From positions 1 through 64,000 of the forward strand of contig NZ_JAEPQA010000009.1 of assembly GCF_017640745.1 (NCBI RefSeq): a stretch of DNA of 64,000 nt, written 5' to 3'. The stretch comes from Nisaea sp. GTDB taxonomy: Bacteria > Pseudomonadota > Alphaproteobacteria > Thalassobaculales > Thalassobaculaceae. The notes under the pieces were generated by a model, which was not told where the DNA came from, searched no databases, and was given only the letters and a program-made list of their open reading frames with translations. This document shows positions 8,275-19,518 of this stretch, piece by piece (the stretch's first letter is position 1; each line of letters starts with the position of its first letter). The position numbers and the translations under genes were made by a program.

Positions 8275-9771
8275 TCAGCCGGCGGCGAAATGTTGCGATC
8301 TGATGACGCCGGGCGCCTTGCACGGAAGGAAGACCGTGAAAGTGCTGCCTTTTCCAACCTTGCTGTCGATCGTCAGCGCGCCCCGGTGACGGCTGACGAT
8401 ATGCTTGACGATGGCAAGACCGAGCCCGGTTCCCCCCATTTCGCGCGAACGCGCGGTGTCCACGCGGTAGAAACGCTCGGTCAGGCGCGGGATATGCTCC
8501 CGCGGGATGCCGTCACCCTGATCGACGACGCTGATCGCAACGAGATCCTCGGCCTGCAGCGAAACGGATGCGGGCAGCTCGGCGGTGATTGCGGCCCGGA
8601 TCGTGACCGTGCTCTGCTCGCGGCCGTATTTCAGCGCGTTCTCCACCAGGTTCTGAAGAACCTGCGATATCTCGTCGCCGTTGGCGATCAGTGGCGGGAG
8701 GTCGGGAGCAATCTCCTGAACGATCCGGATCCCGCGCCGTGCCGCGCTCAGCTCCGTCGCGGCGACGATATGTTCGACCAGCGGGCGCAGCGACACTTCC
8801 TGGTCCGGCGCCGTGTGCTCCGCCGCCTCGATGCGGGAAAGCGACAGCAGATCCGTGACCAGACGGGTCATGCGGCTCGTCTGCTGGTCCATGATTTCGA
8901 GAAACTTCTCATGCGCCTCGAGATCGTCCCGCGCCGGGCCGCGCAGGGTTTCGATGAAACCGTGCAGCGTGGCGAGCGGCGTACGCAGCTCGTGGCTGAC
9001 ATTGGCGACGAAATCCACGCGCATGCTCTCGATCCGCCGGATTTCGGTCAGGTCGCGGAAGATCACCAGGGCCGAGCGCTGCTCCTCCTTTTCGCCGGGA
9101 AGTGCCTCGATCCGTACGTTGAAAACCCGGACCACCGGATCCGAGAGCGAGATCTCCACGGTGCGGAAGCCGCCCTCGGCCAGCACGGCATCGCCGGCTT
9201 CGAGCAAGGCCGGGTCGCGCGCGACCTGCGACAGTTCGCGGCCCATGATGCGGCCACCGAACTGCTCGCGCGCCGCTCTGTTCATGCTCTGCACCCGACC
9301 CTTCTGGTTGAGGAACAGCAGCGGGTCCGGGATATTGTCGATGATCGAGACGTGCCGCTCGTTCAGGGCCTGAAGCTGGTTGCGGCGGTCGGCCGTCGCG
9401 CGGAAGAGGCGGGTCAGGGCCGAGGCCAGCTCCGCGGTCTCGCCGATCCCGTCCGCGATGTTCGAGAGCACGTCGTCCGCTTTCGAGGCCCGCTCCGGCG
9501 CGTTCGAGCCGGCGCGGCGCTGGATGTGCCGCTTGATGGTGACAAGCAGGCTGTAATGCCGGCGCACGATGGCCATGGCGACCAAGAGGGACACGCCCCA
9601 CGCGCCGACGGCATGCAGCGGCTCCACCGCATCGAGCGCCGTGATGACGCCGAGCGCGATTGCCGCCGGCAGCGAGACGACGAGGCCGCCACGGAACACG
9701 TCCCAGAGCGGCAGCGCGACGGGAAGGTCGTTCGTCGTACCGGACTCCGTTTCGCTCGGCTGTTCGCTCAT
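8275..9771 (-). CDS. phoR: PhoR-like sensor histidine kinase
   Basis: Protein of 498 residues. Two membrane helices lie near 28-70, with almost no periplasmic loop between, as in PhoR. A PAS domain spans about 135-240 (VSIIDNIPDPLLFLN), then the phospho-acceptor helix with His260 in VSHELRTPLATL. The ATPase domain has N, G1 and G2 boxes (LVENALKYG, VVDQGDGIP, GTGLGLAIVKHI). It should phosphorylate PhoB when phosphate is low. It is first in the cluster, with phoB last. PhoR is assigned from domain layout and context together. Confidence 0.92.
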   Translation of the reverse strand: MSEQPSETESGTTNDLPVALPLWDVFRGGLVVSLPAAIALGVITALDAVEPLHAVGAWGVSLLVAMAIVRRHYSLLVTIKRHIQRRAGSNAPERASKADDVLSNIADGIGETAELASALTRLFRATADRRNQLQALNERHVSIIDNIPDPLLFLNQKGRVQSMNRAAREQFGGRIMGRELSQVARDPALLEAGDAVLAEGGFRTVEISLSDPVVRVFNVRIEALPGEKEEQRSALVIFRDLTEIRRIESMRVDFVANVSHELRTPLATLHGFIETLRGPARDDLEAHEKFLEIMDQQTSRMTRLVTDLLSLSRIEAAEHTAPDQEVSLRPLVEHIVAATELSAARRGIRIVQEIAPDLPPLIANGDEISQVLQNLVENALKYGREQSTVTIRAAITAELPASVSLQAEDLVAISVVDQGDGIPREHIPRLTERFYRVDTARSREMGGTGLGLAIVKHIVSRHRGALTIDSKVGKGSTFTVFLPCKAPGVIRSQHFAAG

Positions 9772-9862
9772 GCTCTTTCGATCTAGGGACGGTTTCTCTC
9801 AGGCCGGCGCCTTGGCGGCTCACCTGACCGGGATCACTAACTCCCGGAGTGTGACGGTTTCT

Positions 9863-9890
9863 ATCATACCGCCCGGAAAACATATCCGGG
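9863..9890 (-). promoter_or_regulatory. Possible phoR promoter with inverted repeat
   Basis: On the minus strand a TATGAT hexamer (9863-9868), close to the -10 consensus, lies 91 bases before the phoR start. Just upstream is an inverted repeat, CCCGGA at 9872-9877 and TCCGGG at 9885-9890. No recognisable -35 box or Pho box is present. The repeat may be an operator or chance in GC-rich DNA. Confidence 0.3.
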
Positions 9891-9900
9891 AGCCGAAAAC

Positions 9901-9950
9901 CGACAAAAACCGAAAGAACGGCACGCTCCCAGGTCCGGGATGCGTGCCGT
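9901..9950 (-). terminator. Rho-independent terminator of maeB
   Basis: Read on the minus strand, a 9-bp perfect stem (ACGGCACGC at 9942-9950 with its complement at 9918-9926) is followed by TCTTTCGGTTTTT. It begins 22 bases after the maeB stop. A smaller stem, 9954-9961 with 9965-9972, overlaps the stop codon. This separates maeB from phoR. Confidence 0.7.
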
Positions 9951-9971
9951 CCGGACCAATCGCCGATTGGT

Positions 9972-12236
9972 CTAGTCGGTCAGCGCGTCATGCGCCGCGA
10001 TCGCTGCCGCATTGACCAGATCGGTCACGGTCGCGCTCATCTGAACGATCTGAACCGGCTTCTCCAGGCCGACCAGCATCGGGCCGATGATGGCCGCGCC
10101 GCCGATGGACTGCAGCATCTTGTAGGTGATGTTGGCGGAATGCAGCGCCGGCATGACCAATACGTTTGCCGGTCCGGTCAGGCGGCAGAACGGATAGTTC
10201 CGCTTCATCAGATCGTGGTCGAGCGCGATGTCGGCGGACATCTCGCCGTCATACTCGAAATCGACCCCGCGCTCGTCGAGCACCTTCACAGCATCCCGGA
10301 TGCGCACAGCCTTCTCCCGCGGCGGGTAGCCGAAATTGGAGAAGGAGAGAAGTGCGACCCGCGGCGTGTGGCCGAAGGCGCGGGCCTGTTCGGCGGTCTG
10401 GATCGCGATGTCGGCGAGTTCCTCGGCGCTCGGCAGCTCGTTCACGTTGGTGTCGCTGATGAAAATCGTCCTGCCGCGTGAGATCACGATGGAATAGGTC
10501 ATCACGCGCTGTCCCGGCTTGGGGTCGAGCACGCGGGTGACGTATTCGTGCGTCACACCGAAATTGCGGGTCAGGCCAGTGACCATCGCCTCGGCATGTC
10601 CGGCGGCAACCATGCAGGCGCCGAAGACGTTGCGGTCCTGGTTCACCATGCGCTGGCAGTCGCGGTGGATATGACCCTTCCGCTGCAGGCGCTTGTAGAG
10701 CATCTCGGTATAGGCCGCGTTGTGCTCCGAGAGCCGCGCATTGTGGACCTCGAGGGTTTCCGCACCCTTCACGCCGAGTTTCGCCACCTGTTCCTTGATC
10801 ACTTCCTCGCGGCCGATCAGCACCGGCGTTCCGTAGCCTCCGTTGCGGAAAGCGACGGCGGCGCGGATCACCCGCTCCTCCTCGCCCTCGGCGAACACGA
10901 CCCGGCGCGGATTGGCGCGGATCCGGTCGAAAATGACCTGCAGGCTGGAGGAGGTCGGATCGAGCCGCGCGCCGAGCTCGGCACGGTATGCGTTCATGTC
11001 CTTGATCGGCTTGCGGGCGACGCCGGTATCCATCGCCGCCTGGGCGACGGCGGAAGAGACCTTGACGATCAGCCGGGGATCGAACGGCGCCGGGATCAGG
11101 TAGCCCTCGCCGTAGTGCAGGGTCTTGCCATAGGCCTTGCCGACCTCGTCCGGCACGTCCTCGCGGGCGAGTTCCGCCAGCGCGTTGGCGGCGGCGATCT
11201 TCATCGCGTCATTGATCTCGCTCGCCCGGACGTCCAGCGCGCCGCGGAAGATGTAGGGGAAGCCGAGAACGTTGTTCACCTGGTTCGGGTAGTCGGACCG
11301 GCCGGTGGCGACGATCGCGTCCGGACGGACCGCTGCGACGTCTTCCGGGGTGATTTCCGGATCCGGATTGGCCATGGCGAAGATGATCGGCCGGGGGGCC
11401 ATGGACTTCACCATTTCCTGTGTCATCGCGCCCTTGACGGAGAGGCCGCAGAAGATGTCCGCGCCCTTGACCGCCTCTTCCAGTGTGCGGAGCGGCGTGT
11501 CGACGGCATGCTTCGACTTCCACTGGTTCATGCCGCCGTCGCGGCCCTGGTAGATCACGCCCTTGCTGTCGCAGAGGATGACGTTCTCGTCCTTCATGCC
11601 CATCGATTTCAGCAGCTCGACGCAGGCGATGGCGGCGGAGCCGGCGCCGTTCACCACCATCTTCGCCGTCTCGATCGAGCGCCCGGTCAGGTCGAGCGCG
11701 TTGATCATGCCGGCGGAGGTGATGATCGCGGTGCCGTGCTGGTCGTCATGGAACACCGGGATGTCCATGATTTCCTTCAGGCGCTGCTCGATGATGAAGC
11801 AGTCCGGGGCCTTGATGTCCTCGAGATTGATGCCGCCATAGGTCTTGCCGAGGAAGCGCACGCAGTTGACGAACTCGTCCACATCCTTGGTATCGACCTC
11901 GAGATCGAAGCCGTCGACATCGGCGAAGCGCTTGAAGAGGACGGACTTGCCCTCCATCACCGGTTTGGCGGCCTGGGCGCCGATATCGCCAAGGCCGAGC
12001 ACGGCGGTGCCGTTCGAGATCACCGCGACGATATTGCCCTTGGCGGTATATTCGTAAGCCTTGCTCTCATCCTTCTCGATGGCGAGGCAGGGGTAGGCGA
12101 CGCCGGGCGAATAGGCGAGAGCGAGCTCGCGCTGCGTGGTCAGGTTCTTCGTGGCGGCGACTTCCAGCTTGCCGGGCCGTCCCGAGGCGTGGAATTCCAG
12201 CGCTTCCACCTCAAGCATGCGCTTCGCATCATCCAT
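9972..12236 (-). CDS. maeB: NADP-dependent malic enzyme with C-terminal phosphotransacetylase-like domain
   Basis: Protein of 754 residues, the length of the MaeB hybrid class. Residues about 20-410 are the malic enzyme, with [34 protein letters not shown] and the NAD(P)-binding [15 protein letters not shown]. Residues about 430-754 resemble phosphate acetyltransferase, a domain usually regulatory and acetyl-CoA-responsive in these proteins. It converts malate to pyruvate and CO2 with reduction of NADP, feeding gluconeogenesis and supplying NADPH. The ATG is preceded by a GGGAGAG ribosome site. It is a single gene ending at its own terminator. Confidence 0.95.
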   Translation of the reverse strand: MDDAKRMLEVEALEFHASGRPGKLEVAATKNLTTQRELALAYSPGVAYPCLAIEKDESKAYEYTAKGNIVAVISNGTAVLGLGDIGAQAAKPVMEGKSVLFKRFADVDGFDLEVDTKDVDEFVNCVRFLGKTYGGINLEDIKAPDCFIIEQRLKEIMDIPVFHDDQHGTAIITSAGMINALDLTGRSIETAKMVVNGAGSAAIACVELLKSMGMKDENVILCDSKGVIYQGRDGGMNQWKSKHAVDTPLRTLEEAVKGADIFCGLSVKGAMTQEMVKSMAPRPIIFAMANPDPEITPEDVAAVRPDAIVATGRSDYPNQVNNVLGFPYIFRGALDVRASEINDAMKIAAANALAELAREDVPDEVGKAYGKTLHYGEGYLIPAPFDPRLIVKVSSAVAQAAMDTGVARKPIKDMNAYRAELGARLDPTSSSLQVIFDRIRANPRRVVFAEGEEERVIRAAVAFRNGGYGTPVLIGREEVIKEQVAKLGVKGAETLEVHNARLSEHNAAYTEMLYKRLQRKGHIHRDCQRMVNQDRNVFGACMVAAGHAEAMVTGLTRNFGVTHEYVTRVLDPKPGQRVMTYSIVISRGRTIFISDTNVNELPSAEELADIAIQTAEQARAFGHTPRVALLSFSNFGYPPREKAVRIRDAVKVLDERGVDFEYDGEMSADIALDHDLMKRNYPFCRLTGPANVLVMPALHSANITYKMLQSIGGAAIIGPMLVGLEKPVQIVQMSATVTDLVNAAAIAAHDALTD

Positions 12237-12538
12237 GACGTTTCTCTCCCTGAGAACTCTTGTTGGCCCGATGGATTGCGGGCGGACCGGGCCGTCCGTG
12301 CCGCTTCAGTTCATAAAGTTAAATAGGATTAGCTCACGATAGGCGGGACCGGCGGCAGGGGCAATTTCATATCCCGGAATCGAAATCCATAATCGCGCCC
12401 GGACGAGACCGCTTCCGGGCATTGCCGGTTTCTCCGCATTGGAAGTGGCCGCCGCCCTCATGTTAAGGTCGCCGCCGTTTTCGAAGCGGCCCGCGCCGCG
12501 CCTTTCGATGCCATTGGGACCCGAGTGACATTCCGGCC
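12237..12538. other. Divergent intergenic region between maeB and mutS
   Basis: These 302 bases hold no credible gene. They carry the leader and probable promoter of maeB on the minus strand and the upstream region of mutS on the plus strand. The stretch near 12305-12345 is locally AT-rich, as expected of a promoter. I see no repeat or RNA structure of note. Confidence 0.6.
12336..12364 (-). promoter_or_regulatory. Putative sigma-70 promoter of maeB
   Basis: On the minus strand TTGCCC (12359-12364) and TATCGT (12336-12341) are separated by 17 bases. Each hexamer matches four of six consensus positions. It would start transcription about 95 bases before the maeB ATG. Confidence 0.4.
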
Positions 12539-15262
12539 GTGAACACGATTTCGCCTTCCGACAGCAAACCCGCCGAAGCACCCGTCTCCTCCCGCGCCCG
12601 GGCGGAAGCGACGCCGATGTTCCAGCAGTATTTCGAGGTCAAGGACCGGCATCCCGACGCATTGCTGTTCTACCGCATGGGGGATTTCTACGAGCTCTTC
12701 TTCGAGGATGCGGAACAGGCGGCGGCGGCGCTGGACATTACGCTCACGAAACGAGGCCAGCATGGTGGCGAGCCGATCCCGATGTGCGGCGTGCCGCACC
12801 ATTCCGCCGAAGGCTATCTCGCCCGCCTGATCCGCAAGGGCTACCGGGTCGCGATCTGTGAGCAGACCGAGGATCCGGCCGAGGCCAAGAAGCGCGGATC
12901 CAAGTCGGTGGTGCGCCGGGAGGTCGTCCGGGTGGTGACGCCCGGGACGATCACGGAGGACGCGCTGCTCGACGCCCGGAGCAACAATTACCTGGCCGCG
13001 CTCGCGAAGGCGCAGGACGGGTTCGGCGTTGCATGGATCGACGTCTCGACGGGCGACTTCCATGCCCAGCCGGTGACAGCCGCCGGTCTCGGCGCGGCGC
13101 TGGCGCGAATCGGGCCGAGCGAGCTGCTGTTTCCGGACACCCTGCTGGAGCCGGAAAGCGGTTTCGCGACCCTGCTCGAGGAATGGTCGGGCGCGAGCGT
13201 CCCGCAGCCGGCGAGCCGCTTCGACAGCGAGAACGGGCGGCGGCGCCTTGAAGCACTGTTCGAGGTCTCGTCGCTGGAAGGCTTCGGCGCCTTCGAGCGG
13301 GCGGAACTGGCGGCCGCGGGCGCCCTCGTCGACTATCTCGAACTGACCCAGATCTCCTCGATGCCCCGGCTGCAGCCTCCGCGCCGCTGGCAGGCGGGCG
13401 GTCTGGTGGAAATCGACGCCTCGACCCGGCGCAATCTGGAAATCCTGCGCACCCTCGGCGGGGAAAAGCGCGGCTCGCTCCTGAGCGTGCTGGACCGCAC
13501 CGTGACCGGCGCCGGCGGACGTTTGCTGGCGCAGCGGCTTTCGGCTCCGGTGACGGATGTCGCCGAGATTTCCCGTCGTCTCGATGCGGTCGCGCATTTC
13601 CGCGAGGGCGAGCGGCTGCGCGGCGAGATCCGCGACACGCTCCGCGCCCTGCCGGATGTCGAGCGGGCGCTCTCCCGGCTCGCGCTCGGCCGCGGCGGGC
13701 CGCGCGATCTGGCGGCGATCCGCGACGGTCTCTCGGGCACCGGGCCGCTGCGCGACCAGCTTGCCCGCGCCGACGCGATGGCGAGCGGGCTGACCGGCGA
13801 TGCCGGCGGCGCGCCCGAGGAAGCGAAGGTCATCTTCGAGGATCTCGGCTATCACGTGCCGCTGACCGACAAGCTCGACCGTGCGCTGGCGCCGGAGCTT
13901 CCGCTGCTCGCCCGCGACGGTGGCTTCATCGCCCAGGGCTACGCGCCCGAACTCGACCGGCTCCGGACCATGCGCGACGAGAGCCGGCGTCTGATCGCCG
14001 GACTGCAGGCCCGTTACGTGACCGAAACGGGCGTTTCGGCGCTGAAGATCAAGCATAACAACGTGCTCGGCTATTTCATCGAGGTGACGGCGGCGCATGG
14101 CGAGAAGCTGCTCGGGCGCGAGGATTTCATCCATCGCCAGACCATGGCCAACGCGGTGCGCTTCACCACGGTGGAGCTGGGCGAGCTGGAGCGCGATCTA
14201 TCGCAGGCGGCCGACAAGGCGGTGGCGCTCGAACAGTCGCTCTTCCAGGAGCTGGTCGAGGCGGTTCTGGCCGAGGCCGACGACATTGTGCTTGCGGCCC
14301 ATGCGCTGGCGCGGCTCGACGTGCTGACTGCGCTGGCCGAGCTCGCCGCCGAACGCCGCTATTGCCGCCCGGAGGTGGACGGCAGCCGCGCCTTCGAGAT
14401 CCGCGGCGGCCGGCACCCGGTGGTCGAGGCGCTCAATCCAGGCGAGAGCGGCTTCGTGCCGAACGATTGCGTGCTGCAGGACCCGGAGCGGCTCTGGCTC
14501 ATCACCGGTCCGAACATGGCCGGTAAGAGTACCTTCCTGCGCCAGAACGCGCTGATCGCGCTGATGGCCCAGGCCGGTTCCTTCGTGCCGGCGGAAAGCG
14601 CGCATATCGGCGTCGTCGACCGGCTCTTTAGCCGGGTCGGCGCGGCGGACGATCTCGCCCGGGGGCGCTCGACCTTCATGGTCGAGATGGTGGAGACCGC
14701 GACGATCCTGAACCAGGCGACCGAGCGCTCGCTGGTGATTCTCGACGAGATCGGCCGCGGCACCGCGACCTTCGACGGGCTCTCGATCGCCTGGGCGACG
14801 GTGGAGCACCTGCATGAGGTCAGCCGCGCCCGCGCGCTCTTCGCGACCCATTACCATGAGCTGACCGGGCTTGAATCCAAGCTCGACAGTCTCGCCTGCC
14901 ACACCATGCGGATCCGGGAATGGAATGACGACGTGGTGTTCCTGCACGAGGTGGTCTCCGGCGCAGCCGACCGTTCCTACGGGATCCATGTCGCCAAGCT
15001 CGCGGGGTTGCCGCCGGTAGTCGTTTCCCGGGCGGAGGAGGTGCTGGAGCGGTTGGAAAAAGGCAAGGTCGCCAGCGCCGCCGTCAGCCTTGCAGACGAT
15101 CTGCCGCTCTTCCAGGCCCTCGCGCCGTCGCCGAAAGCCGCCGCCGCGAAGGAAAGTGCAGTCGAGGCCCGGCTGGAGGAGATCCGGCCGGACGACCTGA
15201 CGCCGCGCGAGGCGCTCGACCTGATCTACGAGCTGCGGGCGCTGAAGGAGCGGGAAAGCTAG
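12539..15262 (+). CDS. mutS: MutS, DNA mismatch recognition ATPase
   Basis: Protein of 907 residues, typical for alphaproteobacterial MutS. The mismatch-binding domain begins at about 28 ([27 protein letters not shown]) and includes the Phe-x-Glu wedge in this region. The ATPase has Walker [10 protein letters not shown] at 657-665, [13 protein letters not shown] as Walker B, and the ATHYHEL motif. It recognises base mismatches and small loops and recruits MutL. The start is GTG at 12539; the extra 27 N-terminal residues are low complexity. Its stop overlaps by 4 bases the stop of an oxidoreductase gene on the other strand. Confidence 0.97.
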   Translation: MNTISPSDSKPAEAPVSSRARAEATPMFQQYFEVKDRHPDALLFYRMGDFYELFFEDAEQAAAALDITLTKRGQHGGEPIPMCGVPHHSAEGYLARLIRKGYRVAICEQTEDPAEAKKRGSKSVVRREVVRVVTPGTITEDALLDARSNNYLAALAKAQDGFGVAWIDVSTGDFHAQPVTAAGLGAALARIGPSELLFPDTLLEPESGFATLLEEWSGASVPQPASRFDSENGRRRLEALFEVSSLEGFGAFERAELAAAGALVDYLELTQISSMPRLQPPRRWQAGGLVEIDASTRRNLEILRTLGGEKRGSLLSVLDRTVTGAGGRLLAQRLSAPVTDVAEISRRLDAVAHFREGERLRGEIRDTLRALPDVERALSRLALGRGGPRDLAAIRDGLSGTGPLRDQLARADAMASGLTGDAGGAPEEAKVIFEDLGYHVPLTDKLDRALAPELPLLARDGGFIAQGYAPELDRLRTMRDESRRLIAGLQARYVTETGVSALKIKHNNVLGYFIEVTAAHGEKLLGREDFIHRQTMANAVRFTTVELGELERDLSQAADKAVALEQSLFQELVEAVLAEADDIVLAAHALARLDVLTALAELAAERRYCRPEVDGSRAFEIRGGRHPVVEALNPGESGFVPNDCVLQDPERLWLITGPNMAGKSTFLRQNALIALMAQAGSFVPAESAHIGVVDRLFSRVGAADDLARGRSTFMVEMVETATILNQATERSLVILDEIGRGTATFDGLSIAWATVEHLHEVSRARALFATHYHELTGLESKLDSLACHTMRIREWNDDVVFLHEVVSGAADRSYGIHVAKLAGLPPVVVSRAEEVLERLEKGKVASAAVSLADDLPLFQALAPSPKAAAAKESAVEARLEEIRPDDLTPREALDLIYELRALKERES

Positions 15263-16452
15263 ACGATATTGCGCTCCAGCACGAGCGCGCCGCTGGCGAA
15301 GCGCTCGAAGCCGAAACGCGAGAGATCGATGGTCCGGAAGCCGCCTTTGGTGATCAGCTCCGCCACCGCCCGGCCGACCGCCGGGGCCTGTTGCAGACCG
15401 TGGCCGGAAAAACCGTTCGCGAAGAGGAAATTCGTGAGTTCGGGATGCGGCCCGACGATGCCGTTCTGGTCAATCGTGTTGTAATCGTAATGACCGGCCC
15501 AGGCACCCGTCAGCTTGATCGCTTCGAAGGCCGGAACGCGGTGGGCGAGGGCCGGCCAGACCACCTCCTCGAACCAGCGATATTCGACCTCCAGATCGTC
15601 TGTCTCGCCGTCGGGATCCTGATCCGCGGGCGGAGAGACGCCGCAGATATAGCCGCCGCTCTCGGGCCGGACATAGACGCCGGACGGGTCGATCAGCAGC
15701 GGAACGGCGGGCTCCAGTGCCTCCCGGCAATCGAAGACGTAGACGTTGCGCTTGCGCGGTACCACGGGGAGGGAGATACCGGCCATGGCGGCGATCCTGC
15801 CGGCATTCGGCCCTGCCGCGTTGACGACGGTTCCCGCCGCAATCCGGCTCCCGTCCGCGAGCCACACCGCCGTCACGCGGGCGCCATCCTGCTCGAGGCC
15901 CGTGACCTCGGCCTCGAGATAGGTGACGCCGAGGCTGCGCGCCTTGCGCCGGAAGGCCTGCATCAGGGTGTTCGGATCGAGCCAGCCCTCCCCGCGCAAG
16001 CCGAAGGCCGCGCCGGCGATGCCGTCCATGTTCAGCCAGGGAAACCGTTCCGCAGTGGAAACGGTATCGAGCAGCGCGATCTCGGCACCATGACGCGTTT
16101 GTTCCTCGTGGTTCTGCCGGAGCACGTCGAGGCCGGACGGTCCGGCGAGGAAGAGATAGCCGCCTTCGACGAAGCCCGGGTCCGGGCACTCGCCGTCGAC
16201 CGACAGATAATCGGCGAGGTGGGTCGCGAAATGATGACCGAACAGTCCGATCTCGATGTTTTCCGGATTGGAGAATTGCTGGCGGATGCCGCCTGCGGAG
16301 CGGGGCGTCGACGCGGTCGCATAGCTCGAATCGCGCTCGATGACGGTGACCGAGCCGGGAGCGTCGGGGGCGGAGGCGAGAAAGTAGGCGATGGCGCTGC
16401 CGATCACGCCGCCGCCGATGATCACGACATCGCTGACTGATTTGTCTGCCAC
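15259..16452 (-). CDS. FAD-dependent oxidoreductase of the DAO family
   Basis: Protein of 397 residues. The N-terminal Rossmann motif [17 protein letters not shown] binds FAD. The remainder follows the D-amino-acid oxidase/sarcosine oxidase/glycerol-3-phosphate dehydrogenase fold, with [10 protein letters not shown] near 50-60 and a C-terminal [18 protein letters not shown] loop against the flavin. Members oxidise secondary or primary amines of amino acids such as sarcosine, glycine or opines. Which substrate is used here cannot be told. The gene lies antisense between mutS and glnD, overlaps the mutS end by 4 bases, and has no partner subunit genes nearby. Confidence 0.85.
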   Translation of the reverse strand: MADKSVSDVVIIGGGVIGSAIAYFLASAPDAPGSVTVIERDSSYATASTPRSAGGIRQQFSNPENIEIGLFGHHFATHLADYLSVDGECPDPGFVEGGYLFLAGPSGLDVLRQNHEEQTRHGAEIALLDTVSTAERFPWLNMDGIAGAAFGLRGEGWLDPNTLMQAFRRKARSLGVTYLEAEVTGLEQDGARVTAVWLADGSRIAAGTVVNAAGPNAGRIAAMAGISLPVVPRKRNVYVFDCREALEPAVPLLIDPSGVYVRPESGGYICGVSPPADQDPDGETDDLEVEYRWFEEVVWPALAHRVPAFEAIKLTGAWAGHYDYNTIDQNGIVGPHPELTNFLFANGFSGHGLQQAPAVGRAVAELITKGGFRTIDLSRFGFERFASGALVLERNIV

Positions 16453-16616
16453 GGGGGACGCTCCGGAAAGGACGCGGGGAACGAGAGATCTCTCCCGTCG
16501 TTCTTATCTTCGGGCAAGGCCAAGGTCCAGCGGCCATGTTGCAGCGCGGGACATGGCGCGGCCGCCAATTATGCACTAATGTCCCGCGAGGTGATTTCGC
16601 GAGGTGCGAGAGGGAC

Positions 16617-19445
16617 ATGGCCGTCGACAATCTGATGCCGGAAAGCGGGACAGGGACCGACGCTGCCGTGGCGGCGCCGGTGCCGAAGGTCAAGGGCCGC
16701 AAGAAGATCGTGGACCCGGCCGCGCTTGCCGAGGCCATCGACGCGCTCTGGCAGGAGAGCGGGAACGCGGACACCTTCCGGCCCGCTTTCCTGAAGCTCT
16801 TGCGGCACACGGTGGACGATGGCCGGGCCGAGGTCGAACGGCGCTTTCTCGAAACCAATGACGGTGCCGAGGCGGTCCGCGCCAACGCCTATCTGACGGA
16901 TGTAATCGTCCAGGCGATCGCCGACACCACGACGACGCGAATCTACCGAAACGCCAATCCGACCCAGGCCGAGCAGATCTGCGTCGCCGCGGTCGGCGGT
17001 TACGGGCGCGGCGAGATGGCGCCCTATTCAGACCTCGATCTGCTCTTCCTGCTGCCCTACAAGCAGACCCCATACAGCGAGCAGGTGGTAGAGTACATGC
17101 TCTACCTGCTCTGGGACCTGCGGCTGAAGGTCGGCCACGCGACCCGCTCGGTCGACGAGTGCATCCGCCAGGCCAAGGCGGACATGACGATCCGGACCTC
17201 GCTGCTGGAGCTCCGCTATCTCTGGGGCGCCGAACCGCTCTTCGCGGATCTGCGCGAGCGCTTCCGCAAGGATGTCGAGACCGGGACCGAGATGGAGTTC
17301 GTCGAGGCCAAGCTCTCCGAGGCGGACGAGCGGCACGAACGGCTGGGCGACAGCCGCTATGTCATCGAGCCGAACATCAAGGACGGCAAGGGCGGGTTGC
17401 GCGACCTGCACCGGCTCTTCTGGATCGGCAAGTATGTCTACAAGGTCGATCAGGTTTCCGATCTGGTGGAGCGCGGCGTTCTGACGGCGGCGGAAGCCCG
17501 CAAGTTCGCCAAGGCGCAGAAACTGCTCTGGACCATCCGCTGCCACCTTCACTACCTGACCGACCGGGCCGAGGAACGCCTGACCGTCGATCTGCAGACC
17601 GAGATCGCCAAGCGCATGGGCTACACCAATCGCGCGGGCGCCGTCGCGGTCGAGCGCTTCATGAAGCACTATTACCTGGTCTCCAAGGATGTCGGCGACC
17701 TGACCCGGATCTTCTGCGCCAGCATCGAGGCGGAGAACCGCCGCAAGCCCCGGCTCCGGCTCTCCTGGGGGTTCCAGCGCAAACGGGATCTCGGCGACTT
17801 TCAGATCGATGGCGACCGGCTGAACGTGGTGGACGACGAGGTCTTTTCCCGCGATCCGGTGAACCTCATCCGCTTCTTTCACACCGCGCAAAAGAACGAT
17901 CTGGAGCTGCATCCGCACGCGCTGCGCCTGGTGACCCAGAACCTGAAGCGGATCGACAAGGACCTGCGCAAGGATGCGGAGGCGAACCGGCTCTTCGTCG
18001 AGATGCTGGAAGCGCCGCAAGGTCCGGAACGGATCTTCCGCCGCATGAACGAGGCCCAGGTTCTCGGCAAGTTCGTGCCGGATTTCGGCCGTGTCGTCGC
18101 GCAGATGCAGTACGACATGTACCATGTCTATACCGTCGACGAGCACACCATCGTCATGCTCGGGATTCTGCACCGGATCGAAAAAGGCGAGCTTGCGGAG
18201 ATCGCACCGATCGCGAGCGAGGTGATCCACAAGGTGATTTCCCGGCGAGCGCTCTATGTCGCCGTGTTTCTGCACGACATCGCCAAGGGCCGCGGCGGCG
18301 ACCATTCGCGCCTCGGCGAGCGGGTCGCGCGACGGCTCTGCCCGCGTTTCGGCCTTAGCGAGGAGGAAACCGAGACCGTCGCCTGGCTGGTGCGCTGGCA
18401 CCTGCTGATGAGCTATGCCGCCTTCAAGCGCGACGTGAACGATCCGAAGACCGTGCACGATTTCTCCGCCATCGTGCAGTCGCCGGAGCGCCTGCGACTG
18501 CTGCTGGTGCTGACCGTCGCCGATATCCGCGCGGTCGGCCCGAATGTCTGGAACGGTTGGAAGGCGGCTCTCTTGCGGGAGCTTTACTGGGCGTCGGACG
18601 AGGCGCTTACCGGACAGGGCGAGGAGGCCGGCCGCAAGCGCCGTATCGAGAAGGCGAAGAGAGCGCTGGCGAAAGCCCTGGTCGACTGGCCGGCCGAAGA
18701 TATCGAGCGCCACCTCTCGCTCGGCTACGCGGATTACTGGCTCGCCTTCGACCTCGAGACCCATGTGCGCCATGCCCGCATGGTCCGCGCCGCGGAGATC
18801 GAGGAACGTGAGCTCGCGATCGAGAGTCGGGTCGACGCGGCCCGCGAGGTGACCGAGATCATCGTCTATACCTCGGACCATCCGGGCCTCTTTTCGCGCA
18901 TCACCGGCGCGATGGCGATTTCCGGCGCGAGCATCGTCGATGCCCGCATCGCGACCTTCAGTAATGGCATGGCGCTTGACGTTTTCTGGATCCAGGACGA
19001 GGACCGCAAGGCTTTTGACCGGCCGGACAAGCTGGCGAAGCTCTCGGTCGCGATCGAGCAGGCCCTGACCGGCCGGGTAAACCTGCTCTCCGAACTGGTG
19101 AAGCGCCGCCGCAGCATCGAGCGCCGGGCCCGGGTGATGAAGATCCCGACCCGGGTGCTGGTCGACAACAAGGCGAGCGTGACCCATACCGTCATCGAGG
19201 TGAACGCGACCGACAGGCCCGGCGTGCTCTACCGCATCGCGCGCGCTCTGCGGGAGATCAAGATCCAGATCTTCTCGGCCAAGATCTCGACCTATGGCGA
19301 GAGCTTCGTCGACGTGTTCTACGTGAAGGACCTGTTCGGGCTGAAGATCGATTCCGAGACGCGGATCCAGGAAATCCGCGACGCCCTGCTGACCGCGCTT
19401 GCCGACGATGCGGCACCACCGCGATCCGACAATGGCGCTTCATGA
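16617..19445 (+). CDS. glnD: GlnD, PII uridylyltransferase/uridylyl-removing enzyme
   Basis: Protein of 942 residues. The nucleotidyltransferase core starts at about 126 (VGGYGRGEMAPYSDLDLLFL). An HD domain (FLHDIAKGRGGDHS, around 551-564) removes UMP. Two ACT domains at about 748 and 861 (DHPGLFSRI, DRPGVLYRI) sense glutamine. It modifies PII proteins and so transmits nitrogen status to GlnE, NtrB and, in this group, nitrogen fixation regulators. An in-frame ATG lies at 16536, but 16617 has the ribosome site AGAGGGA just before it. It heads an apparent glnD-murJ-trpS run. Confidence 0.95.
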   Translation: MAVDNLMPESGTGTDAAVAAPVPKVKGRKKIVDPAALAEAIDALWQESGNADTFRPAFLKLLRHTVDDGRAEVERRFLETNDGAEAVRANAYLTDVIVQAIADTTTTRIYRNANPTQAEQICVAAVGGYGRGEMAPYSDLDLLFLLPYKQTPYSEQVVEYMLYLLWDLRLKVGHATRSVDECIRQAKADMTIRTSLLELRYLWGAEPLFADLRERFRKDVETGTEMEFVEAKLSEADERHERLGDSRYVIEPNIKDGKGGLRDLHRLFWIGKYVYKVDQVSDLVERGVLTAAEARKFAKAQKLLWTIRCHLHYLTDRAEERLTVDLQTEIAKRMGYTNRAGAVAVERFMKHYYLVSKDVGDLTRIFCASIEAENRRKPRLRLSWGFQRKRDLGDFQIDGDRLNVVDDEVFSRDPVNLIRFFHTAQKNDLELHPHALRLVTQNLKRIDKDLRKDAEANRLFVEMLEAPQGPERIFRRMNEAQVLGKFVPDFGRVVAQMQYDMYHVYTVDEHTIVMLGILHRIEKGELAEIAPIASEVIHKVISRRALYVAVFLHDIAKGRGGDHSRLGERVARRLCPRFGLSEEETETVAWLVRWHLLMSYAAFKRDVNDPKTVHDFSAIVQSPERLRLLLVLTVADIRAVGPNVWNGWKAALLRELYWASDEALTGQGEEAGRKRRIEKAKRALAKALVDWPAEDIERHLSLGYADYWLAFDLETHVRHARMVRAAEIEERELAIESRVDAAREVTEIIVYTSDHPGLFSRITGAMAISGASIVDARIATFSNGMALDVFWIQDEDRKAFDRPDKLAKLSVAIEQALTGRVNLLSELVKRRRSIERRARVMKIPTRVLVDNKASVTHTVIEVNATDRPGVLYRIARALREIKIQIFSAKISTYGESFVDVFYVKDLFGLKIDSETRIQEIRDALLTALADDAAPPRSDNGAS

Positions 19446-19518
19446 TACTCGGCGGCCTTTTTCCTGCCCCGGTTCCGATGCAGTCTCCCGTTCCCGCCGA
19501 CATTAAGCCGAAAGTGCC

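Noticed and set aside
8156-8275. A Pho box upstream of pstS
   Set aside because: On the minus strand CTGACAT near 8211 matches six of seven positions, but no second heptamer follows at 11 bp; the A-rich stretch near 8240-8275 has only 3-4 of 7 matches. A Pho box is expected here but I could not support one.
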